Positions 27,913 through 38,500 of a stretch of 64,000 nucleotides of DNA are shown here, in pieces. The notes under the pieces were generated by a model that made no database searches, had not been told where the DNA came from, and was given only the letters and a program-made list of their open reading frames with translations. The translations under genes were made by a program, and so were the position numbers. Source of the DNA: Roseivirga sp. UBA6061 (GTDB taxonomy: Bacteria > Bacteroidota > Bacteroidia > Cytophagales > Cyclobacteriaceae); contig DIYF01000127.1 in assembly GCA_002427745.1 (NCBI GenBank), positions 62,001 to 126,000 of the forward strand. Direction: 5' to 3'. Positions within the stretch are counted from its first letter, which is position 1. Each line of letters begins with the position of its first letter.

Positions 27913-28701
27913 TTATTTACTTTGAGCGAATAGCCAGGAAAGGAATTCAGGTTCTGCAAAGGCACTGTCCCAGCTATTGTGATTGGCATTGGGGTAGAGT
28001 GAGAATTTCACCGAGCCGCCCTGTGCCTTGAGTGCTTCGACCATTTGCTCTGAGAATCTGGCAGGGACCACATTGTCTTTGGCCCCGTGAAATACCCAGA
28101 AAGGAAGTTTTTTCGCATAGACTTTGACGCTTTTCGGATTATCCCCACCACATATGGGCATGGCTGCCGCAAACATATCGGGACGTCTGCTGACTAATTC
28201 AAAAGTCCCCATACCTCCCATAGACAGACCGGAAACATACACACGGTTTGGGTCTGTCCAGGAGAGGTTTACCAAAGAGTCTATCAGAGAAAGAGCGCCT
28301 TTCATGGCCCGGGTAGGCTTTCCTTTTTTGGAGAAAATTAAATCCCGTTTTCCGGTATCGGGGTTGACCTCACGACTCACATTGGCCCAGTAATCATCAG
28401 GCGGGCACTGTGGAAAAACCACAATGGCCGGATAGTCCTCTCGGTTTTGGGCATCCAGAAAGAGCTTGCTGCCGTGCACCAGTTGTTTTTCATTGTCTGT
28501 TCCTCTTTCTCCGGCTCCGTGAAGAAAATAGACCAGGGGATAGCTTTTTGACTTATCGAAGTTCTCCGGATAAAGAATACGATAGGCCAGTTTTCCTTGC
28601 TTAAAATTGTGCTCGTGCTTTTCAAAAGCCGATTTGTCCTGGGCCAGGGTCAAATTCACCAGGGAAAGGGTTATAAGAAAGGTGAGCGCCAGTCTATTCA
28701 T
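27913..28701 (-). CDS. Exported alpha/beta-hydrolase esterase (phospholipase/carboxylesterase type)
   Basis: 262 residues with signal peptide (1-20, ending TLAQ). Landmarks: FLHGAGERGTDN oxyanion region, nucleophile elbow GLSMGGMGTF, acid in FHGAKDNVVP and histidine in YPNANHNSWDSAF. This is the family annotated as prolyl-oligopeptidase-like or PHB-depolymerase-like esterases that often occur in polysaccharide loci and remove acyl groups. Its start overlaps the end of the GH144 gene by 8 nt, and the GH3 gene follows 11 nt later, so it is an integral operon member. Confidence 0.88.
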   Translation of the reverse strand: MNRLALTFLITLSLVNLTLAQDKSAFEKHEHNFKQGKLAYRILYPENFDKSKSYPLVYFLHGAGERGTDNEKQLVHGSKLFLDAQNREDYPAIVVFPQCPPDDYWANVSREVNPDTGKRDLIFSKKGKPTRAMKGALSLIDSLVNLSWTDPNRVYVSGLSMGGMGTFELVSRRPDMFAAAMPICGGDNPKSVKVYAKKLPFWVFHGAKDNVVPARFSEQMVEALKAQGGSVKFSLYPNANHNSWDSAFAEPEFLSWLFAQSK

Positions 28702-30040
28702 AGGTGAAACCCAGTTTTTTAAGTCCCTGCTGTATTTCCGGTGCAGACATAAAGAGGTCCCAGATCAGGCCGCTGCGATAATTCTCGATCATCACAGGAA
28801 TAGGGCCCTGGTCAATTGCGAGATAACGAGGCAGCATCCAGTTATTTTCGTGACTAAAAGCATCATAGGGACCATATTTACCCACCAGTGTATCAGCTTC
28901 CTCATACAGGTATTTGAGCATGGCCATGCTCTCTTTGGGGGTGTAAGGAAAAGAGGAGAGGGCCGCTGTCGGAGAGACCACTCCAAGGTCACGATCTGGC
29001 CTGTGGCCCGCATAGCCACGCATAGAATAGCTTGAAGTCAGTCCCCAGGTCTTGGGGCCGTAACCTTTGAATTCGTTGGGATTTTCCACACTGTGGCGGT
29101 AGTGGATAAGGGCATGATTCTGATTGAGTTTCCAGTAATCTGCGTACTTGTCTTTCAGCCCTTTCGGGTTAAGCCCCAGATAAGAGTAGTGCGCCCAGAA
29201 TAAGGGGCCAACTGGAGAATCATCATTTTCATAGTGATTTACTACTGTTTCCAGCCCGTAGTAAGTGGTGTCTTCAGCAATAATACCACCGCGTGCCCAG
29301 CCTTCATCATAAACAGCAGGGGTAATTCCATGAGTAGGAGAGGAGGCTGCCAGCACATACATGATAAGGCACTCATTGTAACCTCTTACATCAAAGTTCA
29401 TGTCCCAGGCATAGTTAGGCGACCAGTGCCAGTAGAGTACGTTTTGTCCCTGTGTATGCCAGTCAAACTCTATGTTTTCCCACAAGGTGTTCATGCGGGC
29501 TGCCAGGGCTTTTTCCTGTGAATTACCCTTGTTGAGATACTGCCTCGCAGCGATCAGTCCCGCTGCCATAAAGGAGGTCTCTACCAGGTCTCCACCATCA
29601 TCTTTCTGGCTGAAGGCCTGCACTTTGCCCGTAGGGCCAAACCACCAGTGGGGCCAGACACCATGAAAACTATCAGCCTTCTCCAGAAAGCTCACAATTT
29701 TTTCCAGGCGTTGCACTCCCTGTTCCCGGGTAATGAAGCCTCTTTCAATTCCCACAATGATGGCCATTACGCCAAAGCCACTACCCCCTGAGGTAATGAT
29801 GTCTTTATCATGAGAAGGGTAGATGTCATCCGTATGATAGCGTTCCCGGGCCATACCGCTGACCGGTTCTGCTCCATCCCAGAAGTACTGGAAGGTCTGG
29901 TACTGGACCAGGTTCAATAATGAATCTTCCGAGATACCCTGTGAGTCGCTTTGTTTATGAGTAGATCCTTCCGACTGCGAGCATGAGCTTACCACAGCGG
30001 CAACAAGGAATAGCTGGATCAATAGTACGGTTGTTCTCAT
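28694..30040 (-). CDS. GH144-family endo-beta-1,2-glucanase-like lipoprotein
   Basis: 448 residues. Lipoprotein signal ends VVSSC. The remainder is a single (alpha/alpha)6 domain of the 'glycoamylase-like' family (PF10091), now GH144. Signature blocks: FQYFWDGAEPVSGMARER, TSGGSGFGVMAIIVGIERGF, FHGVWPHWWFGPTGKV, DDGGDLVETSFM, NVLYWHWSPNYAWDM, AASSPTHGITP and YLAIDQGPIPVMIENYRSG. The founder, a Chitinophaga pinensis enzyme, is an endo-beta-1,2-glucanase; other members have different specificities. Same-strand neighbour is a second GH144 gene 105 nt upstream. Confidence 0.9.
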   Translation of the reverse strand: MRTTVLLIQLFLVAAVVSSCSQSEGSTHKQSDSQGISEDSLLNLVQYQTFQYFWDGAEPVSGMARERYHTDDIYPSHDKDIITSGGSGFGVMAIIVGIERGFITREQGVQRLEKIVSFLEKADSFHGVWPHWWFGPTGKVQAFSQKDDGGDLVETSFMAAGLIAARQYLNKGNSQEKALAARMNTLWENIEFDWHTQGQNVLYWHWSPNYAWDMNFDVRGYNECLIMYVLAASSPTHGITPAVYDEGWARGGIIAEDTTYYGLETVVNHYENDDSPVGPLFWAHYSYLGLNPKGLKDKYADYWKLNQNHALIHYRHSVENPNEFKGYGPKTWGLTSSYSMRGYAGHRPDRDLGVVSPTAALSSFPYTPKESMAMLKYLYEEADTLVGKYGPYDAFSHENNWMLPRYLAIDQGPIPVMIENYRSGLIWDLFMSAPEIQQGLKKLGFTYE

Positions 30041-30145
30041 TGTTTATGGTTAAGGTTCTTCCAAGCCTCTCTTAGCTGTTTTTTCGGATTGACAGGTTTT
30101 GTGAAAGGCTTAATTTTGTTTTGTTTAGTTACCAGTTTCTGTTTA

Positions 30146-32110
30146 TCACCAGGAAGTAAATCCCAGCTTATCTAATCCATCGGTTACCTCTGTATCTTTC
30201 ATAAAAAGGTCCCAGAGAAGACCGGTTCGGTAGTTTTCAATCATCAGTATAATCGGGCCCTGATCAATGGCCAGATAGGAGCTTGCTACCCACTCTTCAG
30301 TGAGGTTGAAAGCATCGTAAAAGCCGTATTCGCCCCAGAGCTTATCTCCCAGAAGATAATAAAAGTGTTTGATCGCATCCATAGATGCTTCCGGGGTATA
30401 GGGAATAGAGGAAATAGCGGCTGTGGGTGTGATTACCCCCAGGTCGTTATTCGGTGAATGCGCTGAATAGCCATTGTGATTATCACTCGCGGTTAATCCC
30501 CAGCAAGTTTCATTATAGCCCACATAATTCAGCGGATTGTTCTCACAATAGCTGCGGTTGATGATCGTGTGAGCCTGGTTTTGCGTCCAGTAGTTGGCGT
30601 ATTGATCTGCCAGTTCTCTGGGATCAAGGCCGAGAAAGGAGTAATGACTGAAGAACAGAGGACCACCACGATCAGACCCCAGCGGGAGGGTAGTGTTGAA
30701 AAAGCTGCCTCCGTTGGTCATACCACCGCTGCGTGCCCAGCCTTCATGGTAGACGCTGGCCGAAATAGCATGGGTAGGTGAAGCCGCTGCCAGCGCGTAA
30801 ACAATCAGCGACTCGTTCCACCCTGTAATCTTGAGACTGATCTGCCATTCCTTATCAGGAGACCAGTGCCAGTAGAGTACATTTTCACCTCCTTTGGTAT
30901 ACCAGTCCCATTCTACCTCTTCCCAAAGCCGGGTAATATTCGCTATGATGGAAGCTTCCTGGGTGTTACCTGGATTGAGGTATTGGCGTACTGTAAGCAG
31001 GCCCTGCATCATAAGGGCTGTTTCTACCAGATCACCTCCATTGTCATTGGCACTGAAGGGGACGACTTTACCGGTACTTCCGTTCATCCAGTGAGGCCAT
31101 ACGCCATGAAAACGATCGGCAGTTTTTAGAAAATTGACAATGGTCTGTAGGCGGTCAATGCCTTGCTGGCGGGTGATAAAACCTCTTTCTATGCCCACCA
31201 GAATACTCATCAGACCAAAGCCGGAGCCTCCGGTGGTCACCGTTTCATTAGAAGTGTTGCGTTCTCTGGCCATACCGCTAATGGGATGGGCAAAGTCCCA
31301 GAAGTATTTAAAGGTCTGTTCCTGGATTTTGGTCAACAGATCATCATCAGAGATCTGGGGGAATTTGGGGCTCGGATCAATCTCCGTATAGAATTCCAGG
31401 CTATAGCCGTCAAACTCTCCTCCTTCTGAGCTTCTGAGAGCGTTTGAGAGGTTAAGCTGATATTTGCTGATGAAGTCCAGGTCGGAGGCAGATTCGGCAA
31501 GAATAGTTCTGTTATTGTCAGAAGGCGTAATATTAAAATTTGCTCCGGAAACACTGAGTGCCTGTTCGAAGGACTGCACATCTATGGCTGTGGAAAAGCT
31601 AAAGCTTGCGGAGAAATCTGTTGGAATATTTTGTGCGCGTATGCCATCGGTCACGTCCTCACCGGCAATGGTAACGGAGAGGAGTTCCAGGGCATTGGCC
31701 TGTGTCTTAAAGCTGAATGATAACGGGGCGAAAGCAGCTCCGTCTGCACTCTTTAAACCGGCACTGAGCGAGATAGTGTAAGTCGTATTCTCTGTCAGTA
31801 CACCTCCGGTAGTGATGGTAACAGTAGTGTTTTGAGAGGAGAGGTTGATGTTTGCGTTGACAGTCTGGTCCCCGGCTTTTAGTGAAATAGCCGTGGTGGT
31901 ACTTTCGTCCAGAGGAGCAGAAAAAATGAGTGTAATGCTACGATCAACAGGAATGTCTTCAGTGGTATTAGCCTCAAAGTCTATCGCCAATGAACCGGCA
32001 AACACACTCTTGAGCTCAAATGTACCTGCTCCGGGGTCATCACTACCGCAGGAGGAGAGTGTTAAAGCCAGAAGGAGCGAGAGCACTTTCCAGATTGCCG
32101 GCTTGCCCAT
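30146..32110 (-). CDS. GH144-family lipoprotein with N-terminal Ig-like domains
   Basis: 654 residues from ATG at 32110 (the 32131 frame begins with GTG). Lipoprotein signal ends TLSSC. Two Big_5-type Ig-like domains occupy about 25-220 (DIPVDRSITLIFSAPLDES; NIPTDFSASFSFSTAI). The C-terminal GH144 domain follows with FKYFWDFAHPISGMARER, TTGGSGFGLMSILVGIERGF, RFHGVWPHWMNGSTGKV, NGGDLVETALM and YLAIDQGPIILMIENYRTG. The Ig stalk would hold the enzyme away from the outer membrane. Close paralogue of the next gene, suggesting duplication with different reach or chain-length preference. Separated from the LamG gene by a hairpin. Confidence 0.9.
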   Translation of the reverse strand: MGKPAIWKVLSLLLALTLSSCGSDDPGAGTFELKSVFAGSLAIDFEANTTEDIPVDRSITLIFSAPLDESTTTAISLKAGDQTVNANINLSSQNTTVTITTGGVLTENTTYTISLSAGLKSADGAAFAPLSFSFKTQANALELLSVTIAGEDVTDGIRAQNIPTDFSASFSFSTAIDVQSFEQALSVSGANFNITPSDNNRTILAESASDLDFISKYQLNLSNALRSSEGGEFDGYSLEFYTEIDPSPKFPQISDDDLLTKIQEQTFKYFWDFAHPISGMARERNTSNETVTTGGSGFGLMSILVGIERGFITRQQGIDRLQTIVNFLKTADRFHGVWPHWMNGSTGKVVPFSANDNGGDLVETALMMQGLLTVRQYLNPGNTQEASIIANITRLWEEVEWDWYTKGGENVLYWHWSPDKEWQISLKITGWNESLIVYALAAASPTHAISASVYHEGWARSGGMTNGGSFFNTTLPLGSDRGGPLFFSHYSFLGLDPRELADQYANYWTQNQAHTIINRSYCENNPLNYVGYNETCWGLTASDNHNGYSAHSPNNDLGVITPTAAISSIPYTPEASMDAIKHFYYLLGDKLWGEYGFYDAFNLTEEWVASSYLAIDQGPIILMIENYRTGLLWDLFMKDTEVTDGLDKLGFTSW

Positions 32111-32158
32111 ATTGTTTTGTTTAGCAGTCACTGCTACTTATCTGAATTTGGAATGGAA

Positions 32159-32190
32159 CCCCTCAGCGCTCTGAAAGAGACACTGAGGGG
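32159..32190 (-). repeat. Hairpin between the LamG and GH144 genes
   Basis: Perfect 8-bp arms CCCCTCAG and CTGAGGGG around a loop that contains a further CTCT/AGAG pairing. It lies in the only sizeable gap of the operon after SusC-SusD-LamG and lacks a T-run on either strand, so partial termination or 3'-end stabilisation of the upstream mRNA is more likely than full termination. Confidence 0.6.
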
Positions 32191-32216
32191 AATTAGAGTA
32201 TGAAGAAATATTGCCG

Positions 32217-33989
32217 TTACCTAGCAGCTTTGATGGCCTGAACCTCAGCGAGACTCAGAGCCTTATCAAAGATGCGCAGCTCGTCTATGAAGCTATTATC
32301 TGATTTGTGATTCCAGCCGGTAAAGCGGGGTGCCCCTGAGCCAATGGAAATGATATCACAATTGGTCCAGTCTACTCCCGGGAAGGTACCCGTGGATACC
32401 ACAGCACCGTCAATATATACTGTAGCATCAGTGCCGGATATAGCAATGGTCATATGTACCCAGTCCGTAGCTGTGGCAGGGTCCAGGTCTGCGGCTGCTC
32501 CACCGTCAAACCAGTTGTCTCCGGTACCATTGCCTACATTGAGCTTGAATCGCTGCATGCCTCCGGCATTTTCCCGGAAGAAACGGAAACCATTGGTACG
32601 CACATTCTGCGCATCGGGGTTGGCATCGTCTGGTGGTCCTATCACAAGGATACCGGCACGATCGGGATCATTGTCCATCTTATACCAGAAAGAAGCACTA
32701 AACTCAGCGTTTTCCAGGGCGTCAGAAGGGAAGGTGATGTAAGAATCTGTCGCACCTGCATAGGCATTACCACCTCTGAGGCCTTCACCGGCAAAGGTTG
32801 GTGTACCTACCTGTGTGGCCGAAGCTCCCGAAGATTGCTCAGTATAGTCTCCGTCAAATGGCATGTAGAAGATCTCGCCAAACTCAGGCTGGAAACCTAC
32901 AGTACCGCCTTCGTCCACAATGATGTTTCGTACTTCCTGCTGACTGAGGGCTTTGTCGAAGAGTCTTAGCTCATCCATAAAACTTTCATCTGAACGGTGA
33001 TTCCAGCCGAAGAAGCGTGGTTCACCAGACATGATGGATATGATGTCACAATTGGTCCAGTCTACACCGGGAAAATCACCTTGTCTCACAATGTCTCCAT
33101 TGATATACACGGTAGCCTGAGAACCGGAAATGGTAAAGGAGAAGTGTACCCACTCGTCTTGTGTAGGGTCTACATCTGCCAGGGCACCTCCGTCAAACCA
33201 GTTATCACCGCTGCCGTTGCCCACATTGAGCTTGAAGCGTTGCATGCCTCCGGCATTTTCACGGAAGAACCTGAAACCACTGGTTCTGTTGTTGGCGTTG
33301 TCAGGGTTGGCTACATCCGGAGGACCAATTACCAATACACCGGCACGATCAGGTGTGGCATTTACCTTCATCCAGAAAGCAGCACTGAATTCAGTACCCA
33401 GCAATCCTGCAGTAGGGAAGGTGAGATAGCCACCACTTGCTCCAGCGTAAGCGTTACCCCCAACCTTGCCTTCGCCTGCATAACCAGGACTTCCGACAAC
33501 AGTAGGACGGGTAACACTCACTAATTCAATGTTATCACCATCGAAAGGCATGTAGAATATCTCGCCATCGTACTTTTTGACATAAGGAGGAACCTTTGAG
33601 AAGTTTACACTTTCAGAAGTTTCCTTCCCGTCTATGTCAGTAGCTTTGACGGTAAGTATGTGGTCTCCATCTGTAAGACCGTCATACTCATATTCTTCTA
33701 CAACTCTGCGGTAATCTTTGAAATCGCTGAAGTTGGTCAACTCTGACCCATCGAGTATCAGAGAGATCGATTGCACTTCAATATCATCTGTAACCTCGAA
33801 TTGTATATTGATTGTAGTAACTGATTCAAAAACCTGAATCTGGGTTCCCTCGGAGGGATAAGTAATCGTAACGGCCGGTGCGGAGGCGTCAGCTCCGGGA
33901 TCAACCGCAGTAATTTCATCTATATATCCTTCATCGCAACCAACTGCGATCACAAAGATGAAGGCTACCAATAATCTTAATGTTTTCAT
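32217..33989 (-). CDS. Twin-LamG surface lipoprotein, probable glycan-binding protein
   Basis: 590 residues. Lipoprotein signal ends VIAVGC with CDEG after it (acidic residues favour surface export in Bacteroidota). An Ig-like domain (about 38-130, APAVTITYPSEGTQI to ESVNFSKVPP) is followed by two LamG/concanavalin-like domains (about 143-360 and 370-588) so alike that long blocks repeat almost unchanged (GFRFFRENAGGMQRFKLNVG and GVDWTNCDIISI occur in both). No catalytic residues. Position after SusD, where surface glycan-binding proteins usually lie, makes a ligand-binding role the best inference. Confidence 0.85.
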   Translation of the reverse strand: MKTLRLLVAFIFVIAVGCDEGYIDEITAVDPGADASAPAVTITYPSEGTQIQVFESVTTINIQFEVTDDIEVQSISLILDGSELTNFSDFKDYRRVVEEYEYDGLTDGDHILTVKATDIDGKETSESVNFSKVPPYVKKYDGEIFYMPFDGDNIELVSVTRPTVVGSPGYAGEGKVGGNAYAGASGGYLTFPTAGLLGTEFSAAFWMKVNATPDRAGVLVIGPPDVANPDNANNRTSGFRFFRENAGGMQRFKLNVGNGSGDNWFDGGALADVDPTQDEWVHFSFTISGSQATVYINGDIVRQGDFPGVDWTNCDIISIMSGEPRFFGWNHRSDESFMDELRLFDKALSQQEVRNIIVDEGGTVGFQPEFGEIFYMPFDGDYTEQSSGASATQVGTPTFAGEGLRGGNAYAGATDSYITFPSDALENAEFSASFWYKMDNDPDRAGILVIGPPDDANPDAQNVRTNGFRFFRENAGGMQRFKLNVGNGTGDNWFDGGAAADLDPATATDWVHMTIAISGTDATVYIDGAVVSTGTFPGVDWTNCDIISIGSGAPRFTGWNHKSDNSFIDELRIFDKALSLAEVQAIKAAR

Positions 33990-34000
33990 TTCGCTATAGG

Positions 34001-35551
34001 TTAGTTGTTATTGCCGAGTTGTGGCAGAATATCAAGTTGAGCCAGTGGGTACGGGATGAAGCGATCATCTGCCGAATAGGTGCGGCCATCGTGATTCAGC
34101 TCTGAAGTACGGTCATAACGTACCAGGTCGTAGAAGCGAATGCCCCATTCCATGCCAAATTCAGCGAACTTCTCATCGAGCACATTATCCAGTGTCACGC
34201 CATTCAAGGCAGTCATTCCGGCTCTTGCGCGTACTTCGTTTACTGCCTGATCTGCTGTCATAGCAGCACTGTTGGCACCATTTACCAGGGCTTCGGCATG
34301 CATCAGCAATACCTCGGCATATCTGATCACGATGAAGTTTTTATTGGTACCATAAGCGGTACGTCCCGGAGTCAGCTGATTACTGGGCAGATAATGCTTG
34401 CCACTGGAGAAGATGGCTCTCGGATTCGGCTCACTGTCGGTACGTCCTATGATGTCACCATCGCGTGTCGTATTGGAAACAAAGGCCGGCAGGGTAGCGT
34501 AGGCCGGATCAGACTGAATCAGCTCAATACCCTGTCTTGTGAAGAGTACACTGGTTTCGAGTCGTACTGTTTCGCCACGATCGAGCATGAACTTGATGAA
34601 CTTCATGCTGGGCTCCCAGAAGCCCCAGCCACCGCTGGAACCGGCTACCGCGGGTGTCCAGTTATTCGGTCCGAAGAACGCATGCAGGTAGGCCTCATTT
34701 TCTCCTGAACTTTGACCGAAGTCAGAGTATTGGAGTTCCAAAAGGTTTTCATTGCTGAGTTTGCCAGGAATCTTGAACAGCTCATAAAAATCAGCATCCA
34801 GATTGAAGGCACCTGAACCGATGATTTCTCCGGTAGCATCAGCTACTTTCTGGAAATCCTTCAGCTCCAGATTAGCCAGGGCCTTAACGGCCAGGGCTGT
34901 ATAGCGGGAGATACCGCCTCTTACATCTGATCTTTGGTTCGGTCTTACGTTTGGCAGAAAATCCAGCGCCTCGTCCATCTGATCTGAAATATGCTGTAAG
35001 ACTTCCTCACGGGTAGATACCGGTGTCGTATACAATTCTGCTGTTTGCGAGCTGGTAGGAATCAATACACCTCCCCAGAGTCTGGTAAGCTGCAGCATTT
35101 CAAAAGCTCTCATCACTTTGATTTCCGCGATATACTGATCCGCCTCAGACGGGTTGGGAGCAAACTCCTTGTATCGCAACAGCTCTTCCATAGCCGCGTG
35201 GAATTTTATGATGTCGTCATAGAAATTGAGCCAGGAAGAGTTGTACATCCAGAAAGAACGATCATATCTGAACTCGTCTGTTTCGCTTAACGGGAACTGA
35301 TCTCCGGCCGCATTGACATCATCACCACGTACAGATACCACGGGGAAAGTCTCCCACTGCAGGGCATACAACAGCTCGTAAGCTCCTGTCAATAACTGAA
35401 ACATGTTTTCAGACTGTGTATAATCGGTATCCTCTACCAGTACCTGGCGTTCCAGAGGCTCGTCCAGCTGACTGTCGCAGGACATGGGGGCGATGGCTAC
35501 CATGAGTATAGCCATTAAGCTTGCTAAAAACCTGATTGGTTGCTTTTTCAT
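34001..35551 (-). CDS. SusD-like outer-membrane glycan-binding lipoprotein
   Basis: 516 residues from the ATG at 35551 (MKKQPIRFLAS; ATGs at 35557 and 35560 are also possible). Lipoprotein signal ends APMSC. N-terminal helical repeats (LLTGAYELLYAL, AEIKVMRAFEMLQLTRLWGGVLIPTS) and the RagB/SusD C-terminal block (YAEVLLMHAEALVNG, EVRARAGM, EFGMEWGIRFYDLVRY) identify the family. SusD caps the SusC barrel and binds the incoming glycan at the cell surface. Begins 11 nt after the SusC stop and is followed after 11 nt by the LamG gene. Confidence 0.95.
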   Translation of the reverse strand: MKKQPIRFLASLMAILMVAIAPMSCDSQLDEPLERQVLVEDTDYTQSENMFQLLTGAYELLYALQWETFPVVSVRGDDVNAAGDQFPLSETDEFRYDRSFWMYNSSWLNFYDDIIKFHAAMEELLRYKEFAPNPSEADQYIAEIKVMRAFEMLQLTRLWGGVLIPTSSQTAELYTTPVSTREEVLQHISDQMDEALDFLPNVRPNQRSDVRGGISRYTALAVKALANLELKDFQKVADATGEIIGSGAFNLDADFYELFKIPGKLSNENLLELQYSDFGQSSGENEAYLHAFFGPNNWTPAVAGSSGGWGFWEPSMKFIKFMLDRGETVRLETSVLFTRQGIELIQSDPAYATLPAFVSNTTRDGDIIGRTDSEPNPRAIFSSGKHYLPSNQLTPGRTAYGTNKNFIVIRYAEVLLMHAEALVNGANSAAMTADQAVNEVRARAGMTALNGVTLDNVLDEKFAEFGMEWGIRFYDLVRYDRTSELNHDGRTYSADDRFIPYPLAQLDILPQLGNNN

Positions 35552-35561
35552 GATCATCATC

Positions 35562-38500
35562 TTAAAACTTGATATTTAAACCGAGGGTGTACACTGCAGG
35601 AATAGGGTAGGTCTGTCTGTCAATACCATTGGCCACCTCAGGAGTAAAGCCGTTGTAATTGAAGAAGGTCAGGGGCCTTTCAGCAGTAAAGGTGATTCTG
35701 GTATCCGGCATTGGAGTTCCGAGAATTTCCTTGCCTGTCAGGTTATAGGAAACGCGAATGTTCTGTACCCTGAAATAAGAGCCATCCTCTACGAAATAGT
35801 CACTCATGCTCTGGTTCCAGCCTTTTCTCAGACCTGCTGCAGAAGGATATCTGTTTGAGGTACCTTCGCCTGTCCAGAGGTTGGTAGCCAGTTCTGCATC
35901 GATGTTCGTATCGGTAGTGAAAATGATCTCACCACGTTTACGGTTCAGAATGCTATGTCCTTGCTGTCCCTGGAAATTAGCAGAGAGGTCAATGTTTTTA
36001 TAGCTGACACTGAGGTTCAGACCATAGGTCAGGTCAGGTAGGTAGGAGCCCAGTACCACACGGTCGGCATCGTCTATTACCCCATCGCCATTTTGATCTT
36101 TGTATCTGAAATCTCCGGGCTCAATGCCTGCATCGTTGATAAATTCAGAGGTGTAACCGCTGTTGGTGATCTCGGCCTGGTTCTGGAAAATACCGTCTGT
36201 TTCGTATCCGAAGAAGGCTTGTAGTGGCTGGCCAACGATAGAGCGCTGACGGAATTCAGCAGAGCCTGCATCGAGGTATTGCGGACCACCGAGGCTCAAC
36301 ACTTCATTGTTGAGTGTAGCGAAGTTACCACCAATGCTGTAGTTCCAGTCACTACCGATTTTGTCAGACCAGTTCAGGGCCATTTCAAAGCCTGAGTTTC
36401 TGATACCTGCCACACTGCGTCTCACATTATCCCTGATTAGCGGGAGAATGATGGTAACGGCCGCGTTTTCTGTATCTCTTACAAAGTAGTCGGCTTCCAG
36501 AGAGAGTCTTTCCTTAAACATTCTGGAGGTAACACCCACATTGAGTTCTTCGGTGGTTTCCCAGCGATCTACAAAGTCGAAGGTAGGAATGACCACATTA
36601 CCCGGTACACGCTGATCATCTATGGCGAGGAACCTTGGTGCAATGGTAGGAGCACCCACGGCAGCGGTAACACCGTCATTTCCAAGCTGACCCCAGCCAC
36701 CTCTGATTTTGAGGAAATCTACATTAGGCATGCTGAAGAACTCTTCTTCAGACAGCACCCAGCCGGCACCTATGGTAAAGAAGTTACCCCATTTTTGCTG
36801 AAACTTGTTGTTACCATCTCTTCTGAACGTACCATAGAGGAGGTAGCGATCGTCATAGTTGTAGGCCAGACGGGTGAAGTAAGAGGCTCCGAAGATGCGG
36901 CTGCCAAAGTCACCCACACCGCCCTCATCGATACCATCGGCCAGAGCCAGGTACCAGAGTTCTTCCATACTGCGATCCGGAAACGGATCCAGTTCTGTAC
37001 CACGGGCAAAAAGACCTTCATTGGTCTCACTACGGTAGGAGTAACCCACAACAGCGGTCAGGCTATGTAGTCCGAAGTTCTCTTTATAGGTCAGGTAATT
37101 ATCCCAGATCTGATCATATGAGGTAGCGTGACTTCTTCTGATGGAAGACTGAAAGTCCGTGACGCCATCGCTGTATTCAAAGTCTACGTTTCTTACGTTA
37201 ATGTTCGAAAAGGAGTAGTTATAGGCCGATCTGAACGAAAGCTTCTGAGGAATGATGTCATAATCGAAATGGAAGTTGGCCAGGAACTTACCGATTTTGT
37301 TACGGTTGTCATCGTACAGCAGATCGTAGAAGGGGTTTTGAGAACCTCTGTAGCCTAAGGTCTGAGCATTGGAAAGCCCAAAAGGCGTAGCTGCTGTATT
37401 CTGGTCATCATAAACCGGCAGGATAGGCACTGCAAAGTAGGTCTTGAACCAGACAGCATTTTCTGCATTGTACTGGGTGGCGTTGCTAATGTTAATGTTA
37501 CCACCAATGCTCAGGCGATCAGAAACGTCAAAATCAAGCTTAGTTCTGAAGTTTAGTCGCTCATACTCGTTTCTGGTATCGCGAAGCAGACCGTCCTGCT
37601 GGAAGTAGCTGACGCCTACTGAATAACGAGTCGTTTCATTGCCACCATTTACCGAAATAGCGTGGTTTTGCATGGGGGCAGTCTGGAGTACCTCATTGTA
37701 CCAGTCTGTGTTAACATCCGGTACATTGGGGTTGATGCGGCTTCTGCCAAAACGCTGGAATGCATTCTGAATGAAGGAGGCATCTGCTGCCGATCCCGTG
37801 GCTAAAGCATACTCGGTAAATTGTTCTGCATTGGAGAGCTTGAGTACGTTTTGAGCTACCTGCACACCGTAATAACCATCATAAGTTACCTTGGGAGCCT
37901 GATTGTAGCCTCCACCTTTAGTGGTGATGAGCACCACACCATTGGAAGCCCTTACACCATAGATAGCTGAAGCGGCCGCATCCTTTAATATAGATATGGT
38001 CTCTATGTCAGAGGTATTGAGGAAATCGATACTATCGAAAAACATACCATCCACTACATAGAGGGGAGCTGCGTTACTTTCAAGCGAGCCGACACCTCTG
38101 ATTCTTACCGTAGGAGCTGCTCCGGGAGCACCGCTGCTTACAATTTGTACTCCCGGTACTTTACCCTGAAGGGATTGCATGGCCTGGGCAGTCGGAGTTT
38201 TTACAATGTCTTCTGATTTGACCGTGGCAATGGCAGAGGTCAGGTCTTTTTGTTCCTGTGTACCATAACCGATTACCACAACCTCTCCCAACTGGCTTAT
38301 GTCAGGGGCCATGACTACATTGATCTGGCTTCGGTTGCCCACCTGGGTCTCCTGTGTGGTATAGCCCACGAAGGAAAAAACGAGGATAGATTCCCCTGAC
38401 GGGACTTCGAGGCGGTAGGTACCATCAGCCAGAGTAGAGGTACCTTTGAGGGTGCTTTTAACCAGGATGCTGACCCCCGGCAGTGGTAGACCATCATCCG

